DNA of 48,661 bases, from the NCBI GenBank assembly GCA_016866995.1, contig VGKQ01000006.1:1-48661 (forward strand), written 5' to 3'. A model generated the notes under the pieces. It searched no databases, was not told the DNA's origin, and saw only the letters and a list, made by a program, of their open reading frames with translations. The position numbers were made by a program, and so were the translations under genes. This document shows, piece after piece, positions 34,802-43,200 of this stretch (positions are counted from its first letter, which is position 1; every line of letters starts with the position of its first letter). Origin of the DNA: Candidatus Pacearchaeota archaeon. GTDB lineage: Archaea; Nanobdellota; Nanobdellia; Pacearchaeales; GW2011-AR1.

Positions 34802-36271
34802 CTATTTTACAATCTTCCTAAGTATATCCATAACCTCTTTCCCAGAAACACCCTTAAACTTAGCCATGACAAGCCCCATATAAGCATTAATTGACAATCC
34901 TGGCTTTTCCTTAACTATCTTCAAAACTTCATCTTCTAAATTAGAAACTTTTTCTACTTTCAAAGCTTCATTAATCTCTTTCCCTTTCGCAATTTCCAGC
35001 ATAATCTTCTTTCCTTGGGATTCATCAATCTTCTTGCTCTTGATTAAATTCAAAATACTTTCAAGAACATCAAGTGTTAATTTTTCATCAATCTTTTTCT
35101 CAGGAATTTTCTCTCTTGAAGCAATTTCTTTTTTCCATAAAACTAAAAGCTTGGCTATCAAATTAGGATTATCATAAACTTCCAGCAATTCCTTGTAATC
35201 CTCAAGCTTGTTTTCAGACATAATCAAATTAATCATCTCTTCTTCTAATCCAGAAGACTTTAACTCAGATTTAATCTCATGCTTCATTCTTGGCAGCTCT
35301 TTTTTAGCTTCATTTATCAGCTCGCGCGAAATATGAAGCAGAGGCAAATCAGTTTCAGGATACATTCTCGCAGCTCCTGGCATCGGACGCAAGAATGTTG
35401 TACTTCCATCATTATTTGCTTTTCTCACTTCTCTCTCACAAGTTTTATCTTTCAGGCATTTTTTCTGCCTTTCAACTTCTTTTTCAACTGTTTCAATCAT
35501 TATTTTCGGCTCCTGAAACCCCTTAATCTCAACTCTCTCTGAATTTTTTCCATTAGCAGAAATAGAAATATTCAAATCCTGCCTTATAGTCCCAATTCCT
35601 CTCCTGACTTTGCAAGCTCTTAAAATCTCCCCTATTTTCAATGCAGCTTCTTTTATCTTTTCCCCCGAGTTCATGTCAGGAGTTGTTGCAATTTCAACTA
35701 AAGGAATTCCTAATCTGTCTAATTTATAAGTTTTAGAATTTTCTAGCTCAGGATCATCTTCCTCGCTGGCAGAAGCAGGGCGCGCAGAATCTTCTTCAAG
35801 GTAAACAGAATCAATTCCGACTTTCCCAAATGAAGTTTCTAAATATCCTTTTCTTGCAATCAAAACTGTTCTCTGAAATCCAGAAACATTGCTTCCATTA
35901 ATAACTGTTTTTCTCATTATCTGGGAATTTTGCATAATCTCGCAGTTAAGCAAAAGTGAAATCTGAACTGCGATTTTCAAAGCTTCAGAATTAATTTCTT
36001 TTGGCGGCTCTTCATCCAATTCAATTAAACAGCAGTTATCATAATATCCCTGATAGATAAACTTTTTTCCTTGTCCTGCCTCAAATTTTACAGCTTCATC
36101 TATTTCTCCACTTTCGCCAGCAATAACATGAAGCTTTCTCTCAATCTCATAATCTGGCTTGTCCTGCCTAAGCAAACTCGGGCATCTGCAAAAGAGCTTG
36201 CCAGTGTCTAATTGCTGATGTATCTCCAATCCGCTCTTTAAAATAACTTCTTCTTTTTCTTTCTGCTTCAT
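34802..36271 (-). CDS. gatB: Asp-tRNA(Asn)/Glu-tRNA(Gln) amidotransferase subunit B
   Basis: GLEIHQQLDTGKLFCRCPS, IGTIRQDLNISI, C-terminal YqeY-like tail ...NAYMGLVMAKFKGVSGKEVMDILRK. Confidence 0.95.
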   Translation of the reverse strand: MKQKEKEEVILKSGLEIHQQLDTGKLFCRCPSLLRQDKPDYEIERKLHVIAGESGEIDEAVKFEAGQGKKFIYQGYYDNCCLIELDEEPPKEINSEALKIAVQISLLLNCEIMQNSQIMRKTVINGSNVSGFQRTVLIARKGYLETSFGKVGIDSVYLEEDSARPASASEEDDPELENSKTYKLDRLGIPLVEIATTPDMNSGEKIKEAALKIGEILRACKVRRGIGTIRQDLNISISANGKNSERVEIKGFQEPKIMIETVEKEVERQKKCLKDKTCEREVRKANNDGSTTFLRPMPGAARMYPETDLPLLHISRELINEAKKELPRMKHEIKSELKSSGLEEEMINLIMSENKLEDYKELLEVYDNPNLIAKLLVLWKKEIASREKIPEKKIDEKLTLDVLESILNLIKSKKIDESQGKKIMLEIAKGKEINEALKVEKVSNLEDEVLKIVKEKPGLSINAYMGLVMAKFKGVSGKEVMDILRKIVK

Positions 36272-36434
36272 TTTTTGAATAAACTTATTTTTCCTTATTA
36301 AAAGAACAAAGAAAAAGTATATATAAAGATAGCGTTAAACTCTAAAATTCTTAAAGATTTATTTATATCTTTACTTCTAATCAGTTACAATAAAATTAAA
36401 AAATGTTTAAAAACCCAGAAAAATTAAAGGAAAT

Positions 36435-36788
36435 ATGGAATTAAAAAGAGTTAGAGTTTGGAGTTTTGTCAAGATATGCGTCTTGATGGGGATAATATTT
36501 GGCATAATTCTTGGAATTGCTCTTTCTATATATTTAAGGATGACTGTAAACAGCCTTAGTGCGCAGCTTGCAAATCCAGATGTTCAGGCATATCTAGAAC
36601 AGAGTGGCTCAGATGTCAACGGTTTTATTTCAGGGCTTAATGCGTTAAGTACAGGCGTCTTATATACCATCCCCATATTATTTGCAGTGGTTTCTTTTGT
36701 TCTGAGTTTGCTAATTTCATTAATCTACAATATTCTGGCAAAATATCTCGGCGGGATAAAATTAGAACTTATCCAAGAAAAGAAATAA
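36435..36788 (+). CDS. hypothetical membrane protein (DUF3566-like)
   Basis: Two TM segments and C-terminal SLIYNILAKYLGGIKLEL. Confidence 0.7.
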   Translation: MELKRVRVWSFVKICVLMGIIFGIILGIALSIYLRMTVNSLSAQLANPDVQAYLEQSGSDVNGFISGLNALSTGVLYTIPILFAVVSFVLSLLISLIYNILAKYLGGIKLELIQEKK

Positions 36789-36893
36789 TAAAATTGAAGA
36801 GAAATTAATCTGTTATTATCTATAGTTATATTTTTATTGTTACAAATTTGTTATATATTTTTTAATTCTGATAATTTATTATTTAAAATAATA

Positions 36894-37295
36894 TCAAACT
36901 ATTCTTACTATTTCCCCATTCTTGTCAAGTTCAATAAAGTGATTAACCCTGGCTTCTCGAAAATCAGAGCATATATTACTTTCAATATTATCCTCATCTG
37001 TTCTTGGAACATGAACAACATCTATAGCATAATCTCCGCAATTGCCAAGGCATTGAGATGAAAATTGCATTCCAGAGTTTTTCTTTTCTTTATATAAATT
37101 TAAGGCGCATGAAATAGCAGTTTGCTGTTCTGAAACTCCTGCAGGAGTTTCAGCTGGATTTCCATGCTTTATCCAGACCCCTCTTGAATCTTTTATCCAA
37201 TCATCTTCATCTCCTCCAATTATAAATCTTATAAATAAAACTGCAATTATAATAACTACAAGAATAAAAATCCAGATAATTTTTGATTTTTTCAT
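36894..37295 (-). CDS. hypothetical membrane-anchored protein
   Basis: N-terminal TM IIWIFILVVIIIAVLFIRFI; Cys-containing extracellular domain. Confidence 0.6.
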   Translation of the reverse strand: MKKSKIIWIFILVVIIIAVLFIRFIIGGDEDDWIKDSRGVWIKHGNPAETPAGVSEQQTAISCALNLYKEKKNSGMQFSSQCLGNCGDYAIDVVHVPRTDEDNIESNICSDFREARVNHFIELDKNGEIVRIV

Positions 37296-37345
37296 ATCTA
37301 ATTATATATTTTGAATTATTTAAATTTATTCAACCAGCCTCAAAC

Positions 37346-37717
37346 TTATTTTTCCAATTTTTCAAGTCTTTTTTCAATTTTATCAAGCCTCTTTTTTATG
37401 TCATCCCACATATCCAAAACTATCTCATGCGGAGCCTTAGGCCTGAATTCCTCTGGAATGGGTTTTCTATGCCTGAGAAAATCAACAATTTTCCTATCTG
37501 TTAAATAAAAATATTTTTTCCCTTCTTTCCATTCACCTTTAACAAGCCCTATTTCTTCAAGCATTTTTAAGTGAAAGTCTATTGTCTGGGGTTTTTTCTT
37601 TATTTCCAAAGAAATCTCGCTCAGATATTTCTCTTTCTTCGACAAGCTCAGCAGAATTTCCCTTCTAACATCATTAGACAAAGCTTTATGCACAATCTCA
37701 TCAAATAAAGGAGGCAT
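37346..37717 (-). CDS. ArsR-like HTH transcriptional regulator
   Basis: VHKALSNDVRREILLSLSKKEKYLSEISLEIKKKPQTIDFHLKMLEEIGLVKGEWKEGKKYFYLTD. Confidence 0.85.
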   Translation of the reverse strand: MPPLFDEIVHKALSNDVRREILLSLSKKEKYLSEISLEIKKKPQTIDFHLKMLEEIGLVKGEWKEGKKYFYLTDRKIVDFLRHRKPIPEEFRPKAPHEIVLDMWDDIKKRLDKIEKRLEKLEK

Positions 37718-37750
37718 AATAATATAATTCGAGTATACTATAAAAACCTT

Positions 37751-37782
37751 ATCTTTCTATTTTCATAGAAAAACCGAAAGAT
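37751..37782. promoter_or_regulatory. nested inverted repeat abutting a TATA box in a divergent promoter region
   Basis: ATCTTTC...GAAAGAT outer arms and TTTCTAT-TTTC-ATAGAAA inner arms; TTTAAATA at 37782-37789. Confidence 0.4.
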
Positions 37783-37841
37783 TTAAATACTAATAATATC
37801 TATTAATATAGAAAACTCGAAATAAATTATAGGAGGTTAAA

Positions 37842-38276
37842 ATGTCAATAATAAGAAAAGTTAATGAAGAAGATGTAGGAAGAGTGGAAGCATTATTTGA
37901 AGAAGCATTTATAGCAAGGCCAAGAACTCCTTGCACAATAAGAGCCTTAAGAAGGGCAATGAATCCAGCCATATTAAGAACACTGGAATTAGTAGAAATT
38001 GCCAAGCACCCAGAAGATTATTTGCCAGTGCTTGGAGAAATGCCTGTTAAAGAAAGAATGAATTTTCTTAGACAAGGGTTTTGTAATGGATCACTTTATT
38101 CAAATCTAGCTGAGGCAGAACTTGCCCAAGAATATGGGCACTCAATAAAAGGAATTGCTCCTGGATTAATTGGTTACTTAGCAGCATACCACAAGAAAAA
38201 ACATGACTTAGGAAAAGGAGTTTTAAGGCAAATACGAGAACTTAGTAAAGATGAGTTAGCAGATTTATTAGGATAA
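37842..38276 (+). CDS. hypothetical protein
   Basis: 144-aa ORF with GGAGG RBS (aggaggttaaaATG). Confidence 0.7.
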   Translation: MSIIRKVNEEDVGRVEALFEEAFIARPRTPCTIRALRRAMNPAILRTLELVEIAKHPEDYLPVLGEMPVKERMNFLRQGFCNGSLYSNLAEAELAQEYGHSIKGIAPGLIGYLAAYHKKKHDLGKGVLRQIRELSKDELADLLG

Positions 38277-39554
38277 TTATTCTTCAAGTCTAGAATTAAG
38301 CTCCCCTGCAATATTAGTTAACATTAATTTTTTAATTTTTTCTTGCTCTTTAGCTTTTCCAAGCACAAAGCCAAGCTTAACATATGCTGTCTCAGCCAGC
38401 ATATCCTCAAGAAAAATAATTCCTGTCTTAATCAGTTTTCTTCCAGGAGAGTATACAAGAGGATCAAGCCTGCCGTAAATAGTCTGAGAAGCAGCACAAA
38501 CAATCATGCCATTATCAATTGCTTTTTTTATTGCAGCAAGTAAGTTTCTTCTTGCCTCATCAATCGCAAGATGCCCCAATCCTACAAGTTCAAGCACAAT
38601 TCCTTCATACCTTCCTGACAAAAATTCAAAGATTTCAGGCTCCATTCCAGGATAAAATTTAATCAGGGCAATTTTATTATTAAAGCTCAAATCTAATTTT
38701 ACTTTTCCGTCATTTCTCCTTTTAAATTGAGTTATTGTTTCAATTCTATCTAGGAATATTTTAGCAATAGGCTTGCAATTTACAGGCTTGAATGCATCTC
38801 TCCTAGAACTATGAAGCTTTTTAACCTTACTTCCAAGCAAAGCATAGCAAAAATCATCATTAGTTCCAGAATGGCCAACAATCATAACTTCTGCAATCTC
38901 AGAGATTGCAGCTCTTGCAGCACATTGCAAGTTTAAAGCAGCATCACTTGAAGCTCTATCACTCGAGCGTTGAGCATAAGTCAATACAACTGGCTTGTTC
39001 AGATCGCGAAGAAAGAAAGACAATGCAGAAGAAGTATAATGCAGAAAATCAGTGCCATGAGTAATTATAACTCCGCTTATTTCTTTATCATTCAAACTTT
39101 CTTCGCAGTTTTTAGCTATTTCCTGCCAGTCAAGATAATCCATATTTTCAGAGGCTTTCATAAATGGCACCTTAATCTTTCTTATATTGCAGATTTCAAG
39201 CAGTTCAGGATAAAACTTAAGAAGCTCTTCTGGAGAAGTCAGCCATTTTACAGCTCCTGTTTCAGCATCAAGGCGGGAGGAAATTGTGCCTCCTGTCATA
39301 ATTATATCAACATTCGGAAGTTTTGGGTTTTGTTTAATTTTTTTTAATTCAGGTGCCTTTGATTCTTTCTGCGAAAGAACAGGTTCTCTTTCCAAGAGAA
39401 CAACGTCTTCTTTTTTTATTCCAATATTATAACCTGATTTCAACTTAATCAAGATTATGCCAGGCTCATAACTCTCAAGAAGAGTTCCTTCTATCTCCTC
39501 TTTCACAGTTGAAATTTTTACTTTATCTCCAGCTTGAGGTTGTTTTTCTTTCAT
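38277..39554 (-). CDS. gatD: Glu-tRNA(Gln) amidotransferase subunit D
   Basis: N-terminal GatD barrel region and asparaginase motifs IIMTGGTISS, VIITHGTDFLHYTSSALSFFL. Confidence 0.93.
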   Translation of the reverse strand: MKEKQPQAGDKVKISTVKEEIEGTLLESYEPGIILIKLKSGYNIGIKKEDVVLLEREPVLSQKESKAPELKKIKQNPKLPNVDIIMTGGTISSRLDAETGAVKWLTSPEELLKFYPELLEICNIRKIKVPFMKASENMDYLDWQEIAKNCEESLNDKEISGVIITHGTDFLHYTSSALSFFLRDLNKPVVLTYAQRSSDRASSDAALNLQCAARAAISEIAEVMIVGHSGTNDDFCYALLGSKVKKLHSSRRDAFKPVNCKPIAKIFLDRIETITQFKRRNDGKVKLDLSFNNKIALIKFYPGMEPEIFEFLSGRYEGIVLELVGLGHLAIDEARRNLLAAIKKAIDNGMIVCAASQTIYGRLDPLVYSPGRKLIKTGIIFLEDMLAETAYVKLGFVLGKAKEQEKIKKLMLTNIAGELNSRLEE

Positions 39555-39593
39555 AAATAATCAAGAAAAGGAGAATATAAAAAACTAACTAAA

Positions 39594-40178
39594 TTAATTC
39601 TTGAACTTATTCCAGCTTAAAATTAAAAATAAAACAATAGCAACTCCTGCCCCAATCGCAAACCACTCCCATGAAGGCAGGGATAAAATTTTGTCAAGAA
39701 GAGAAACATGAACAGCATTCACTGCTCCTGCTGATTCAGAAACAGCACTTGGAGCCTGAAGATAATCAGTTGCTTTTTCTGCAAATCTCAGGTTAAAATT
39801 GCCAGAAAAATATTTAATTAATAATGCAATAATCCCAGAAATAATAGCAACAGGCAGGATAGTTTTAAGAGCATTTTTTGAACTTGGTTTAGGAGAAATA
39901 ACAATATACTTGTTTGCAAGCTTGTAAATAGGAATTTTCTTTCCTTTCACGCTCCACCAATGCTCTGCTTTTTCAATTAACCCGGCTTCCACAAGTTTCT
40001 TGATATTATATTCTGCAGTATTAATAGGCATTTCAAGAGTATTTGCTATTTCTGTCTCGCTCATCTCATTTTCAGCCAGCAGATTCATAATCTTCTTGCA
40101 ACTAGGATTAGAGATTACCTCACCAAGTTTCTTGCTTTTTTCATCATCAAGCGAGAAAAGCAAATATTTCTCTGTCAT
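39594..40178 (-). CDS. ArsR-like HTH regulator with C-terminal TM segments
   Basis: NPSCKKIMNLLAENEMSETEIANTLEMPINTAEYNIKKLVEAGLI; TLPVAIISGIIALLIKYF and FAIGAGVAIVLFLIL. Confidence 0.82.
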   Translation of the reverse strand: MTEKYLLFSLDDEKSKKLGEVISNPSCKKIMNLLAENEMSETEIANTLEMPINTAEYNIKKLVEAGLIEKAEHWWSVKGKKIPIYKLANKYIVISPKPSSKNALKTILPVAIISGIIALLIKYFSGNFNLRFAEKATDYLQAPSAVSESAGAVNAVHVSLLDKILSLPSWEWFAIGAGVAIVLFLILSWNKFKN

Positions 40179-40261
40179 GAATATAATAGAAAAAAGGCAT
40201 ATATAAATAAATTGGTTATTCCAAATATAATTGAAGTTATTAACAGCAAAAAATCAAAAAA

Positions 40262-43200
40262 TCAACAAGCAACATAGCTTATATTTGAAGGAAAACCATC
40301 TCCACATTTTTTAATTCTAGAAAAAATATTTCCATAGCCATAAGCATATCCAGGAGGAATTGCCCCATAAACATTTTTAGGAATAGTTCTATTATGATAA
40401 TTACACTGAAAATCATAAGAATAAATTGTTTTATTATTTCCACATGCAATATTTCCAGTTATATTACTATATGAAGCATCTCTTATGCCTGCGTAAGGAT
40501 TTCCGAGCAATATGCCAGAAAATCTGTTATTATTTGCATTATTGTATAGAAGATTAGTATTTGAAGAATATGAAGTTGAAATTCCATATAAATTTGATTC
40601 TACAATATTATTAATTAAACTATTATTATTTGAAGCATAATCTAAATAAATCCCGTATTTGTTAAAGCTTGCATTATTTTCTTGGATAATATTTCCAGGA
40701 TATCCATAAAGATATATTCCTGTTTCATTGTTATAGTTTGCAGTATTATTTATTATCTGATTATTCTTATTAGAAGCAAGCGGACTTGTCCAGAAATAAA
40801 TTCCATACTGGTTTGAATTTGCTATATTATTTATAAATAAATTATTTAATCCTCCAAACAAAACACGAATTCCATATTGGTTTGAATTTGCTATATTGTT
40901 TATTATTCTTAGGCTTGAGACATCTCCTAAATCAATTCCAATCTTATTTCCATTCAGATTATTATTTTCTATGATTGTGCCTGAATTTAATGTAAGATAT
41001 ATGCCACCAACATTCTGTGTTAATGTATTATTAAAAATATAAGAATTATCAGCTCTTCCTATTAATTTGATACCTGTTCCATCATATCTTAAACCCATGC
41101 TTATATTGCAGTTTTTTATTGTTGTAAATTTTTTGTCTGAATAAATTCCTATTCCCATATTACTTCTTATGCTATTTCCTTTACAATTTAAAGTTATATT
41201 CTCTGCTTCTATCTTTAAACAAACAGAGTTTGTAAGTTTAAAACCAGTATTTATACTAGAATTTAGAACATAAACTTGATTTGGCTTGTCTAATTTTGAG
41301 CATTTATTTAATACTGTAATGCTACAGCAACTTCCATCTACGCACTCAAGCTCATTACATTCCTCAATCTTTTCTTCATCTATATAACTATCTGATGGAC
41401 AAGCACCATCAACACAACCCTTATACCAGCAAGTTCTTGCATTATAAACATCCCCATCCTTACAATAAGCATTTGCCCAATTGCCACATTTCTTTGACTG
41501 GCAAGTTTCCTTATATTTATTTTCAATTGAACTTACACATTTTCCAGCTTCACATTTATAAGTTACAAAATCCTGCCATACATCATTTGCATGACATAAA
41601 CCAAAATTAATCCAACCATTATTGCCACAATCAGAATCTTTTGTGCATTCACTTAACATGCTAAGATTATTAGACAAAAACTCAAGCCAATTATCATTTA
41701 TATAATCATAAATTTTTAATAAACCAGGAGGAATTTTAATCTCTTCAAAAATTTCTTTTTTAGGCCTTAAAACAATAGTAATTTCTTTTCTTTCTTCTGG
41801 CTCTAATTTAAATTGCCATGAAATATTATTTCCATTAATTGTTCCATTTTCTACAGAAATTATTTCTAAATCAGAAGGAATTTCCTGTGTCAAATTTGCC
41901 CCAACTGGAAAATCAAATGGATTTTCAAAGAAAATAAAAAGAGTATTATTAAAAAACTTAGAACTGACTGGATATGGATATGATGAAGCATTTTCTAATT
42001 CTTCTTTTGTTATATTTGTATTATCAAGAACTATTTTTGTTGTGTCAAATCTTGTAATATCATAATCAACTAAATAAATTCCATTATTCTCTCCAAGAAG
42101 AGTAAAACGAATATCTTGATTTTTAGGATTTATTCCTTCGTTCTTTTCCATGTACCAAATAATAAATATTTTTGTTTGTCCTGGCTCAATTTCTTTGACA
42201 TCTGTAGTTACAAAAGGAAGCTCATATTTTAAAAAAGGAAGCATTGTTAATAAGCTTGTAGAAAATTTTTTGTTGTATTGAGTTACAAGTTCAAATACTG
42301 CCTTAACATTTCCTGTATTGTTAACCTCAACTTTTGAATACTTATTTGCATAATAGAAAGGCCTTATTTTATAGAAAATACTGCTAAAAATATTGCTTCC
42401 TTCTTTGTACTCATAATATCCTTCCTCAAAATTTTCAATAGAAATTATTTCTCCCTTTACAGGTTTTGGAGCAGTTTTATTTTTGATATCCGCAAGAGCC
42501 TGATAAGTATTTCTAGAAACCCTCTCAAGTTGATGAGCTCCATCAACCAAGACATTTGCTCCCATCAGAACCATCTGAGAATCTGTGTTAAGTTTTGTCA
42601 CTTTTTCTGCTACACTAGTCCCTCCAGAAATACTAAAAATAAACCAACATGGTGCACCGGCAAGTGAAAGTGCAAGTTTGCCTGAAAACATTCCTACCTC
42701 AAGAAAAACCTTTGAAAAAATAGATTTCCAGTCTATTGCCTCCTCTAATTTAATATCCCTAAATGTAACAGGCAAGAGCACTTTATTAGAATAAATATCT
42801 TTAATAATTGCATTAGCTGTTGCTCTTTTTCTTAAATCTTCTTTATACAAGTTTATTTCTTCCTGGCTTAAACTTTCTATGTTGTGAAGAGCTTCATTTT
42901 TTAATTCAGTTATATTTCCTTTTTTAGCATAATACTTATCTCTTAAAATTGGAAAAAAAGTGTTAGAATAAGAATAATTTTTTTCTCTTAGCTTATTAGC
43001 AAGATCTATTGATGCTGCTTCACTAAATTTAAAGAATGCATCTTTTCCTATCTCTGCAGACAACCATCCATAATTATCTATACCTTCTATCAAACCTTCA
43101 AGATAAGGAAATTTTTTAACTAAATTAGTATAATCTGAAACACTTAAAACAGAAACTCTCGAAACTTTTAATATGTCCAAGGAACTAAATATTTCACTTA

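Noticed and set aside
34802-36271. GatE instead of GatB
   Set aside because: At 489 aa, with no AspRS-like insertion visible, it fits GatB.
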